In this document: in pieces, positions 13,196 to 24,632 of the stretch
Layout: the number at the start of each line of letters is the position of its first letter
Position numbering within the stretch: the first letter of the stretch is position 1
Translations under genes and position numbers: made by a program
Origin: Hofstenia miamia
Lineage: Eukaryota; Xenacoelomorpha; Acoela
Assembly: GCA_004352715.1 (NCBI GenBank)
Contig: SCFE01000055.1
Location: 767,273-831,272, forward strand
Direction of reading: 5' to 3'
DNA length: 64,000 nucleotides
The notes under the pieces: model-generated
What the model was told of the DNA's origin: nothing
What the model saw: the letters and a program-made list of their open reading frames with translations, nothing else
The model's database searches: none

Positions 13196-13681
13196 CGAAG
13201 ATTTTCTTATATAGATGTTATATTTTTGAAAAAATTTCGTCGAAAACTACTGAAACTCTTCTTCTAATTCTTTCAAAATTGAAGCGACAAGAGCAATTTC
13301 TTTTCGGACGTTTCTTCCAATTGACACAAGCTAGAGGCGATCAAGGGTAAATTAATATATTAGAATTTATGTTAAATGACTCTGAATCTCCATGCCTCAA
13401 ATTGCATTGACATCTAATTTCCACACTATTGTTATTTGCTCTCCGAAAGTGCTATTCAGAGAACTAAGTGACAAAATCTTCAGTTCAAATTTTCGAGCAT
13501 ATTATCAGAATAATATATATGCAAGATCATATAATCTAGAATTATAATTATGACCATCTCATTACAAAGTGAAGTGCATTGGTTATGTGGAAAACAATAT
13601 TTTGATCTCAAACCTCAACATTTTACTTGATTTACGTTTAATTTCGTGGAATGTAATTTTATATTTTGTAGAAATTGCGAA

Positions 13682-13684
<3 letters not shown>

Positions 13685-13714
<30 letters not shown>
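13685..13714. repeat. (TA)n microsatellite
   Basis: Uninterrupted TA dinucleotide array of about 30 bases. Confidence 0.97.
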
Positions 13715-13716
<2 letters not shown>

Positions 13717-16270
13717 CCTGAGTAAGTAGTAGAGCTCCAAAGATTGCTTCAAAACCACATTTACTAGATACTTAAATCTGTTTGTGCACGAAGTGTTTAT
13801 ACATTAATTTTGTGATTATTTTGCGTACAATTAAAATAACCTTTCCTAAATAAGTAAATGTTAAAAAATTTGATAATTTTAATTCCTTATTTCGTAATAA
13901 TAATTTGATTTTTGAAAATTTTTCTATGCCCTCCCCTAGAAATAATGATAGTAATGCTCATGTACATATATAATCAGTTCATATTTGCGAATTACTGCAA
14001 AAATCTCCTCGATTTGTTAGAATAATTTCAGCATCACATGACAGAAGTTTGTTAAGCTAAGATTTATGTTTTCAATACCTCCTTGTCCCAATTCACTAAT
14101 TTCAATTCCATAAATAAAATAGTTTCTGTCTCGTTTGACCTTTCCACAACATTTGCCTCAACCGTGTAAATTCCAATATGTTAATGTGACACTTGAGCGA
14201 AATTTAATAAATTACTGAAGTTTGTTATTGCGCAGTGTCATATTAAAGATATTTACATGCACTTTAATATTTGTTTAATAAAGGTAAAATGTAAAATATG
14301 CAAAATCAAGTTGTAATCTACAACGTTTTATGAATAAATCAATCAAGAGCTAATTTCCACATTTTGTTTGTTTATTTGTAGGGATATATATGTCCCATCA
14401 GCATCAGCTTTTTGGTTCATTACAATCACTATAGTGATTAATCAATTGTTTTGAACACCTTTAGGAGTTAAGGTAAACTTTTTTATTTTTGTTTAATCCA
14501 TATTCACTAAATTTAAATTTAAATTTTCCCTAAATTCCTCAAAATTTTTATTTTAACAAATAATGGAATCGATATATCTATTTGACAAAAATGTATATTG
14601 TAATTTTTTTACTTTTTTGCAATTAAATGACATTGTTTCTGACAAATCTTGTTTAGAAATTATATACATTCAGTCCTTGGGAGAAGAGGTTTACGCGAGG
14701 GGTGGTCAGGGGCTAAGTTCACCTTGGTAAATTTGATTAGAGGACCATTCCTTCTTGGCAAAGTTATATTACGGCCTGTGGTGGTGGATTTTATTTGTTA
14801 AATATTTAGGAGCACAGCCCTGCTTGGGTGTTACACTGCTGTTGGAGAAATCTAATCCAGTGAAATTTCCTGTACATTTAATGCTTGAAGCTGTATGTTA
14901 AGCTAATAAGATGGTCTTGTGATTTTTCTGCTGAGATATCAAAGTATATTCTTTTTAATGTAAAGCATAGTGAAACAAACATGCCATTCTGACGATAATA
15001 AATCACTCTTTTAAGTTTAAAGCCATTATCCGTACTCAATGAAAATCTTTCTCTAATGGACTTCACTGAGTTTTATGCAGCTAATTTGTCTTGTTAGCGA
15101 ACATTTTTTTAGATGAAACTTATTAATTGCAAGTATTCAATTTTCCAATTATTTGTAGATTTGCTTAGTACGCACCTAGAAAATTGAAATGTTTTAAAAA
15201 AAGAATATTGTTTTTAGTTTTCAATATTTGGAATATGTGTGAGAAGACTTAAATTAGTATTGACATTATACCGTTTGGTTTTAAATTGCTAAGTCACATT
15301 AATCCATTGCTAGTTAATGTTTCTCCGTTTTCATCTTCTTTTTGTTAAGAAGCTGTAAACATCGTATTTTGTCTTTCTTGCAGTAAAATACACGAGGCGT
15401 GTTCTAAATATATATAAACAATTTGATATTATACACATCGAATCTAAATAGTAAATTCAATGGAGTCAAATATGTTTATCCCTGGTGAAATCAGAAGTGT
15501 TTTTACTTTGATCATGCTAACAAACTGGTGATGTTTGTTAAACAAATCAAGCTTTTACGCAATCATGATACCGGAATAATCACATGTTAATTTTGCAAAT
15601 ATTATCAGCAAAATTGAAATAATGATTTTGTCATATACACACAAAATGTAAACCAAACTAAGAATTTCTATAGTAAATATTTAAGGGATTCCCGAAATAG
15701 TATAAAGCTTTTAAACATGTAATCTTTGGCTTAAAGCGGCCCCTTCACCTCAATCTAACTTGTGTAGCATATAAACCCTACGTTTTCCTTACAAACTTCA
15801 AATTTGGATAAAAATTGTGTGCAATTGTTGTATAGATGTGTACATGACTATTAAAAATGAGTATTTAAATTATATGTATCCTTATAAGTACAAAGGAGGC
15901 CTGTTAATATTGAGAATAGCATGACTTTTGAAAAAGTCATTATGCATTTCCTTAATCTAAAATAGATTTAGGTAGAAATTGAGAACCTGTGTTAATCAAT
16001 TAATTTAGAGCTTGTGTGTTGGCCTATTCACTTGTCTACTACATTCGGTATTTCGACACTGTGAACGAATAATATTTTAAGAGTTTTTCTATGAATTTGT
16101 AGTAAAAAAAGAATCGGGAAATATAGTGAAGTTGTACATCTCAACCAACCTTCATTTTCATAACTTAGAAAATTTTCCGAATTACTATAATGATCATGAC
16201 ATAAGGGACGTGGGTGATTTTAGTGGTTGGTCTTAGAAACCCTAGATGCTTCTATTTTATTGTTAGAGTC

Positions 16271-16933
16271 AGAGATGGAAGTGGGACAGACTTTTGTGAA
16301 CTACTCTACAGAAATTGTGCCCTTCCCCATATACACGTTTTGACATCTGCCCCATATTGCCCCATGCTATATATTCTTTTGCCCCAAATTCAAAATCATA
16401 ACTACACCTCACCGCACAGCGAAATATTTTGAAGGTACAGAATCATCTACTATTGTAATCTCTACAAATAGGAATTTAATAACAGTTCATAGTAAAAACA
16501 TGATAGCAAAATGAAATTAGTTTAAAATTTATGAAGCTTTTTATAAAGCCAATATTTTATGCAATATACCGGAATATATACAAGCGTAATTGCGCTCCAC
16601 CCACTGTAATTGCAAAGCAAATAGACGACAAATCAGATCAAAAACATCTTATTGGTACTATAAGATAGAATCAAATTTCACTAAGAGCTAAAAATTTCTG
16701 ATAAATAATTTTTCAAAATGCAAATAAATTTCCAAGTAATTCCAAATTTTGTCAAGCAGGGAGCTTTAATGAAAGAAAATTTCCTTTACAATCTCTAAAA
16801 TTGGCAAATTTTTGTTCCGTTTTTTCCAAGTCAATTGAGTTTTTGGCCCACTTTGAAATAGTATTGCCTCATGCTTGGCCTGACCTGCCTCGCCCACCTT
16901 GACCCATTGGGTGACTTGCCCACTTCCATCTGT
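16271..16933 (-). repeat. Dispersed repeat family A, copy 1 (inverted ends AGATGGAAGTGGG)
   Basis: The left end reads AGAGATGGAAGTGGGACAG and the right end CCCACTTCCATCTGT, so the two ends are inverted copies of AGATGGAAGTGGG about 640 bases apart. The reverse complement aligns with 23946-24632. Matching blocks include CAAAATTTGGAATTACT, TTGCATTTTGAAAA, TTTTAGCTCTT, CCAATAAGAT, GATCTGATTTGTCGT and ATATGGGGCAGAT. No coding capacity, so probably a non-autonomous element. Parts of it also translate openly by chance. Confidence 0.75.
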
Positions 16934-16975
16934 GGTAGGATTATAATCAAATTTTCGTTAACTAATAATTAGGTC

Positions 16976-17390
16976 CATTATTTTTTGACCTAAAAATTGA
17001 ACAATAAACTAAGAAATTTTGCCTATGTTTTGACCTAATTATAAACTTAAGACTTTATAAAATACTTTTTACATATTAAAAAATATATTTTTAAGATTTT
17101 ATAAGAACCCTGTTCAAAAATGTCATTAGAACATTTAGAACTTTGAAATCAAATTTTGATAAGTACTTTCACAAAGAATATAGAAATTTAGTAATTAAGT
17201 TGTAGATTTTGACCTTATTTTGACCTAAAACGGAATTTTGAGTTATCAAGATATTTTAGAATTTTTGACCTTCCAACCATACTAAGCTTCTGCAAAATTC
17301 GCTCTTTTCATGTCTAAATACATCTTCAAAATACGTTTTGACTGAAGAAAACTTTTTGACTTAATTGACTTTTGCTTTTACCCACCCCAT
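16976..17390. repeat. Cluster of TTTTGACC motifs
   Basis: The octamer TTTTGACC or a close variant occurs at least seven times in about 410 bases (near 16981, 17030, 17211, 17221, 17259, 17337 and 17374), in one orientation and irregularly spaced. It is a degenerate tandem or motif-rich tract directly downstream of the family A copy. Nature unknown. Confidence 0.4.
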
Positions 17391-18012
17391 TAATAACTCA
17401 TTACAGGTGCTCCAGAACTTATTGCTTGTGAAACACACAACATAACCTTGCAATTTACTCTAATGTTGTAAAGGACAGTTTCCTTTTTTGCATACAAATA
17501 ATTTCTAAACGCAAAGAACCAGCAGTGTTCTGTTTGAATGTCCTGAGTTCTTTAATTCCTTGCAATGTGTAAATACAAAGAGATTGTGGAGTTGCAATTC
17601 TCCGATAAAAGAAAATGTAGACATTCTCCATTGTTTAACAAGATTATTTATTTAATTTTATTAGTTTCCTAAAAGCTATTACAATTAAAGCAAGGCATTG
17701 ATTTATAATAGCTTTTCAATGCATGATTTCTTGACTTCAAATCTATACAAATTTTATACATTAAAGAAGGAATACTGTCGTCGAAATGAAAAAATTATTT
17801 TGATCAAATTAATATGATCAAAGGATATTTCTTTTGCATTTCAGCGAAATTACATAAGGGACATTAAGCAAATTTTATAGAAAGAGGCATATCACATAAT
17901 TTTTTAAATGTTAGTTCAATAGTTAAGAAATGTAAAAACGCAAAATTCAAAATTTAAAAAAGATATTGATCGATATTTATTAGGGCAACAACAATATTAT
18001 AAACAAATACTA

Positions 18013-19063
18013 CATATATTATATATATATATATATATATANNNNNNNNNNNNNNNNNNNNNNNNNNNNNNNNNNNNNNNNNNNNNNNNNNNNNNNNNNN
18101 NNNNNNNNNNNNNNNNNNNNNNNNNNNNNNNNNNNNNNNNNNNNNNNNNNNNNNNNNNNNNNNNNNNNNNNNNNNNNNNNNNNNNNNNNNNNNNNNNNNN
18201 NNNNNNNNNNNNNNNNNNNNNNNNNNNNNNNNNNNNNNNNNNNNNNNNNNNNNNNNNNNNNNNNNNNNNNNNNNNNNNNNNNNNNNNNNNNNNNNNNNNN
18301 NNNNNNNNNNNNNNNNNNNNNNNNNNNNNNNNNNNNNNNNNNNNNNNNNNNNNNNNNNNNNNNNNNNNNNNNNNNNNNNNNNNNNNNNNNNNNNNNNNNN
18401 NNNNNNNNNNNNNNNNNNNNNNNNNNNNNNNNNNNNNNNNNNNNNNNNNNNNNNNNNNNNNNNNNNNNNNNNNNNNNNNNNNNNNNNNNNNNNNNNNNNN
18501 NNNNNNNNNNNNNNNNNNNNNNNNNNNNNNNNNNNNNNNNNNNNNNNNNNNNNNNNNNNNNNNNNNNNNNNNNNNNNNNNNNNNNNNNNNNNNNNNNNNN
18601 NNNNNNNNNNNNNNNNNNNNNNNNNNNNNNNNNNNNNNNNNNNNNNNNNNNNNNNNNNNNNNNNNNNNNNNNNNNNNNNNNNNNNNNNNNNNNNNNNNNN
18701 NNNNNNNNNNNNNNNNNNNNNNNNNNNNNNNNNNNNNNNNNNNNNNNNNNNNNNNNNNNNNNNNNNNNNNNNNNNNNNNNNNNNNNNNNNNNNNNNNNNN
18801 NNNNNNNNNNNNNNNNNNNNNNNNNNNNNNNNNNNNNNNNNNNNNNNNNNNNNNNNNNNNNNNNNNNNNNNNNNNNNNNNNNNNNNNNNNNNNNNNNNNN
18901 NNNNNNNNNNNNNNNNNNNNNNNNNNNNNNNNNNNNNNNNNNNNNNNNNNNNNNNNNNNNNNNNNNNNNNNNNNNNNNNNNNNNNNNNNNNNNNNNNNNN
19001 NNNNNNNNNNNNNNNNNNNNNNNNNNNNNNNNNNNNNNNNNAATATATATATATATATATATA
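18013..19063. repeat. (TA)n microsatellite with exactly 1000-N gap
   Basis: TA repeat flanks an N run at 18042-19041, exactly 1000 bases, so its size is a placeholder. The Tc1 element begins about 20 bases beyond the right edge. Confidence 0.97.
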
Positions 19064-19084
19064 ATTAAATATATACTAAAAAAC

Positions 19085-20807
19085 ATAGGTATGCATCAAA
19101 TTATTATGGACACCAGTTATGCAATAATTATTAGGAATATACCATATTGTTTTATGCAAATATAGCATTAATTTCAATTTTTAATCAAAAACTATTATTA
19201 GTTTTACTGATTTCAATTGGTATTTTGTTATACAAATGCTAATGGAGAAAATTTACATGTGCGTACTTAAACATGTCCTGGTCAAATTATTATGGACACT
19301 AGAAACATTTTGTGTATAATCTTTTTTATTTTCACAATAAGTAATCAAAACAAGCACATTTAATAACACATTCAAATATTACAAAAGAATTCCAAAAGAA
19401 AAATTTTATTTCATTTAAGGGCTCCTTTAAATTTTGGGTGTGCCCCCTTTTTGTTTTGATCACAGTTTAATTTCGTCGGGGCATGCTGTAATTTGCTTTT
19501 TTTAAAATTTTTTGCATTTTTTCTTTTTAAACCCTTTCTTAATTTTTTTTTTAATTAAATTTTTTTTTTTAGAAATATTTTTCCCTGACTTTTTTTTTTA
19601 AAGATCCCCAAAATTTTCTAAAGGGGTTTGAGATCGGGTGATTTCCCGGCCCATAAAAAAAGAAAATTCCTTTCTGATCTAAAAATTTTAGAACCCATTT
19701 TTCTGTGGGGCAGGGTCCCCCATTTTGCATAAATATGCATTAACCAAAAGAGTCATCCCAGTCTTTGAGCTGGGGTAAAAGTTTTTTTTTTAAATTTTCT
19801 ATGTATTAAAGGGATTTAAATTTCCCATCACATACATGTATATGTAGTCGCCGGGCCCCTTAAAATTAAATCACACCCCAGCCCAAACCTTTTAGGGGGT
19901 GTTTCACTTTTTGATAAATGGGAAATTTTTGCCCAGCTAAATCCCATACTCGTTTTTTTGATCCCTTTTTGCACTAAAAAGTTTTCAAATCACTAAAAAA
20001 ACCCTGACCCAAATCTTAATTTGCCAAATCAAAATGTGCTTTTGAAAAATCAGTTTCTTCTTCATCATTTTCTTTGTCTATTTTGCAACTTTACGTGGTC
20101 TGATCGAGGTACACCCCATTTTCTTTAGCCTTCTTTGAATTGTTCTTGTTGAAAAATTAAGGCCTTTTAACTTTAATTTTTGTTTCAACTGCGCGGCTGA
20201 AAGCAAAGGCTTCTTTATTTTTGTTCTATGCAAAAACCGGTCAACATTTTTTGATGTTTTTGGTTTTCTACCACATCTTCCTTCCCTCTGGGGTGTGCAT
20301 ATTTTGTTTTCTTTTCAAAATTTAATTTTTAAAACACTGCTGCGACAAATCCCAGATTTTTTTAAAATTCCCCTGAGGAATTTTTTCCCAGTTTTAGTAG
20401 CCCCTTTTCAAAATTTATTTCCAAAACAGTAAAATCTGATTTTTTTCCCCTTTTTTAGTAAAAAATGTTTTTAAAAATTATATATTTTTACTGCAAATTT
20501 TTGTGATATGATAGGGAAAGGAAAGTAAATGATAATTTGCTGCAAAAATTTTGCAAACATATATGCTAGCAGTGTAAAAGTAGTGCAAATCTAGGTGTCC
20601 GTAATAATTTGCTGCGCTTAACTAAAAAATTTTCATGGCTAGGTATTGTGCAATTAGAAAATATATAAATATCATGTAGCTACTGCATATCTTAAAATCA
20701 TAGTACTTAGCGGAAATAAATAAAAAAAATTGGGCTTTTCAGGGACTTTTTCGAAAACATTTTCGGAAAAAATTTCTGGTGTCCATAATAATTTGATGCT
20801 TACTGTA
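19085..20807 (-). mobile_element. Tc1/mariner-superfamily transposon with nested IR/DR ends, inactive
   Basis: The outer left repeat (19088-19115) and outer right repeat (20778-20805) share GCATCAAATTATTATGG and ACACCA in inverted orientation. The right end closes with CTGTA, the usual CAGT-TA terminus. A second, inner pair of the same motif lies about 180 bases inside each end: 19280-19302 (TCAAATTATTATGGACACT) and 20591-20620 (GTGTCCGTAATAATTTG). This double-direct-repeat layout is the IR/DR structure known from some Tc1 elements. Total length of about 1.72 kb and an interrupted minus-strand transposase fit the superfamily. It sits in the large intron in antisense to the Ig gene, next to a (TA)n array, consistent with TA target preference. 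Confidence 0.9.
19430..20470 (-). pseudogene. Tc1-like transposase, degenerate
   Basis: Read on the minus strand from about 20470. The N-terminal part gives KKSDFTVLE and KKSGICRSSV. An open stretch (about 20077-20320) follows with GRKPKTSKN, VDRFLHR, LSAAQLKQKL and STRTIQRRLKKMG, the second helix-turn-helix region of Tc1 transposases. Further on, the catalytic-domain motifs are damaged. QNGGPCPTEKW stands where Tc1 proteins have a QDxAPCHTA-like block, so the catalytic Asp is Asn. SPDLKP is followed by a stop where the catalytic Glu (IEN) is expected. ACPDEIK and KGGTP mark the C-terminus. Several stops and frameshifts make it non-functional. Many differences from the family pattern lengthen A, T, C or G runs, so part of the damage may be sequencing or consensus error. 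Confidence 0.85.
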
Positions 20808-21277
20808 TATTCCCTTCAGACATGCATGTTGTATGGAAGTGCTACAAAATATCTATACGGTGCCTCAGTACTGTTAGTTTCAATTGTTTCTGATTACATT
20901 AAGAAATTTTTTCTATTGCTAATATTTTAATTGAAATTGACTGTGCACAATTTGTACACATTGTGACCCAATCATCTAATTTAATCACATATTTTTGTTG
21001 AAAACACTTTATTTAGAGTGTCTTATGAAGTACGACATTGAAATCATGCAAAAACATTTTTCTTGTATGATTTTCTTATGATTTGTGAATAACTCAAATT
21101 CAACTCTCCATTTTGCAGAATGCAAATTTTTAAAAGCTTGCTTCGATACTAAATTATACCAATATTTAGACCAAATTAATTGAAATGAAAAAGTTGGGTA
21201 ATTTATTGAACAAAGAATTCAAGGTTGAATATAAATTCATATCTCAATAAATATCTAGTTTCTAAATTTTGTCTCAA

Positions 21278-21279
<2 letters not shown>

Positions 21280-21318
<39 letters not shown>
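21280..21318. repeat. (TA)n microsatellite
   Basis: Uninterrupted TA array of about 39 bases. Confidence 0.97.
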
Positions 21319-21319
<1 letters not shown>

Positions 21320-21674
21320 CCATCTGCAATACTACTACAATTAAAGGAAAAGTGGACACAAGCTTTTCATTAATTAAGCAGATTGACCCTGTGATTTAAC
21401 TAAAGCCAATCATAAATCAACAAAGAATTTGCTATTAAGATTGTATAGCAAAATTAAATGTTATTCAATTTATCATTTTTGTTGTTTTACACCATGCTAT
21501 GACATATTCGCATATGTAATGAAGGAACGTCGTAAAACAAAGTACTGGTACCAAATAGTACACATCTAATACTACCAAAATAGTTTCACATTGATTCTGT
21601 TTTGTTCTCTCCCTAATTTGTGCTGCCTTACGTGATTGATCCTGATCTAATCTGAAGATCCCGACATAACTCAG

Positions 21675-21676
<2 letters not shown>

Positions 21677-21753
<77 letters not shown>
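21677..21753. repeat. (TA)n microsatellite, long
   Basis: Uninterrupted TA array of about 77 bases, one of the longest fully sequenced ones in the window. Open frames over it are Tyr-Ile artefacts. Confidence 0.97.
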
Positions 21754-21756
<3 letters not shown>

Positions 21757-22520
21757 ATATATGTGCATGTTTTTATATTTCTTTTTGCTTGTGTCCACTA
21801 TAATGGTAATATGACATTTCACAAAGGCTAGTTTTGGGTTAAATTTATGGATATAATTTTGATTTTCAAAAGCTGATGCAATAAATTATTGACAAAAATT
21901 TATAAATGTAATATTCCAACAAAATACAGAATTTTTTAATTTGAATTTATTGTAGAATCATTTCAATCAGCAATTAATTTGAAATATAATCCTACACTTT
22001 TTGGAATGTCGATTTTGTATAATGGGAAATCAGGAATTTTAGCATTTTGGACGTTTTTAATGAACTAACAAGGATGTCTTTTTGATAATTCTCTTGGTTT
22101 TGTTTGACCCCTTGTTCAATGATAACTATCATTAACTGCAGCTCAAGCCATCATTGGCGCCACATCTTGGGTTCGGGTAATTCTTCAAAGTCCTTCCCGA
22201 TTATGTTGCAAACTAAATACGATCATTCTGTGATTCACATGGTGTTGAAGGTCGACTTCACTGAGTTAAAAAGATCAATAACTGGCATTTTTTTATGTAA
22301 AGCTTTAGCAATAACTGAATATTAATATTCACTAGAAAGTGCTAAATAGGAGATACTGAGTTCTGCCAACCACAAATAAACACCATTAAGAGGCCAACCT
22401 GAAAAAAATATTTAATCCCATATGATGTAAAATTAGTAAAGCATCAGATTTGCATGAAAAAATCCATTTTGAAAATTTAGTGAACTACTGTGTTTTGCCA
22501 GATGACAGCAGTATTGATCA

Positions 22521-22565
22521 CTCTCTCTTTCTCTCTTTCACTCTCTCTCTCTCTCTCTCTATATG

Positions 22566-22624
<59 letters not shown>
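22521..22624. repeat. Compound (CT)n-(TA)n microsatellite
   Basis: A CT-rich array (22521-22560) passes directly into ATGTATGT and a TA array up to 22624. It is the only clear CT-type array in the window. Confidence 0.97.
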
Positions 22625-22626
<2 letters not shown>

Positions 22627-23945
22627 TAGAATAAATTGATAAATAATTGATGCCTTCCCAGAATCCATTCTACTAAAAGGATTAATCAGAAAATTTAATG
22701 GAATATAAATTAGACTAAGATCAATATACATATGGATAATTTTCTTGCTCGAATCGCCAAAATTCATCTGTAGATAACAGGTGAAACCAATTGACTCCAT
22801 ACATTGTCACTCACTGTCTTCGAATGCATAATTTTAAAGTCAATTGTAAGAAATGGTTTGGTAATTGAAAGAAATATTGTAGATCGTTTCCAAAATGCAA
22901 TGCTAACATAAGCCTAAAATAAATTCCATCATTGCAGCCGGGGTGAAAATTACCTAGAAGTTCCCACAGTCTGTAAATTTTTTTTGGTTAGTTTAAGTTT
23001 TTGAACTCTGTTTTAATTTCTGATCAATGACATTGAGGTATATAAATCAATTAACTATGACTATTTTTTCTTTAACAAGACATTAAATATATCTAGATTA
23101 GGAGTTCAAATAGTTTTTGCAGTTTATGAATTATTCACTCTATGCTAAAAACTGAAAAACTAAATGTAATGTTTTGTTTTGTTTGCGGCCATTTCAACCC
23201 ATTCCACTTTAACCTCATCACTGGCCCAATTCGGTTTTGTAGAATGTTTCCTAAGCTAATTATAAAATTGTTCTGAAAATATGCAATAGATGAAATATTT
23301 TATTATTTATTGATGAATAACTAATTGCTTTTTAACAATTTACGTGTATTGAATGAAATAATTTAATGCATCTATTATATTTTTAGCCACAGTCAAGATT
23401 TCGTGTCAATATTTGTGTACCGAATGACGTGGAAAAATTGAAATGGGAATTTAAAATATTTTTTAAGATTTCCATCAATGTAAATTTATTTAGAGCTCTT
23501 ATTGACTACACAGCTGCTCTTTGCATATTTTACTTGCGAGGTGTATCTTATAATATAATTTCACACTCATCTGTTTTAAAACAAAAGAAAAATGTTCTGC
23601 ATGCCTAGAATATACAATGGCTTCAAGAGAGCACAATTGTTTGTATCAAGGAAGCCAGCATTTTACGACATTGTGCGTTTAATAAGTTTGAGCTGTCGAT
23701 GCTATATTTAGTCTAGCTGTTATAAAAGATATTCTTCTATTGATATTTGTTCAAAAATTTATAGCACTTAGCGGAAATTGATATTTCTTGGTTCTTAGAC
23801 TGTTTTTGCAAAGAATTTGTAAGAGTCATCATACCATATTTTTATAGTGAATTTCTTGGACGAACAATTAATCTATTTCTCGGCACGAATATTTACAAAA
23901 TTAATTTTATGCCATTTCAGATATTTGTTCTAAATAATGTCTATC

Positions 23946-24632
23946 TCAGAGGTGGAAGTAGGGTGGGGCCAGCAATTGGGCAGAATGGGACGTTGTGGGT
24001 TTGGGGCAAGGATTTTCTAAGGGAGTTCCAATGGGACAAATGTAGGGCAAACACACACTTGAGTTGAGAAAAACGGAATAAAAAAATTGACAATTTTAAA
24101 ATTTGTAAAAGTCATTTTCTTCCATTAAAATTCCCTCATTCATAAAATTTGGAATTACTGGGAATTTTAGTTGCATTTTGAAAACATTAGTTATGCACTT
24201 TTAGCTCTTGATGAAATTCAATTTTAATCAATAGTGCCAATAAGATCTTTTAGATCTGATTTGTCGTTGATAAGCTTTGCAGTTATTTTGGAAGGATTCC
24301 AATTACCCTTTCATAAATATGTTGTATAAATTATTGGCTTCGTAAAGAATTTGTAATGTTAAAAGTAAATTTTATTTTGCTAATACGTTTTGGCGATTTA
24401 TGTTTCTTATTCGATTCCTATTGGTAGAATATTAGATGACATTTGACTAACGATTTGATATTTTCAAAGCAGTAAGGAACTTAAAATATTTGGCAGTGGT
24501 TATTATTATAAGGCAATAGCATATCGTCAATAAACTTTGTAGCAGAATTATGTGAGTGGGGCTATTTGGAGATTTATAATATAAAGCACGGAAAATATGG
24601 GGCAGATTTCAACACGTTAATATGGGGTAATT
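23946..24632 (+). repeat. Dispersed repeat family A, copy 2
   Basis: It starts TCAGAGGTGGAAGTAGGGTGG and runs through the same ordered blocks as the reverse complement of 16271-16933, ending near ATATGGGGCAGATTTC and ATATGGGG. The terminal inverted repeat is clear at the left and not recognisable at the right, so the right end is decayed or truncated. No coding capacity seen. Confidence 0.75.
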
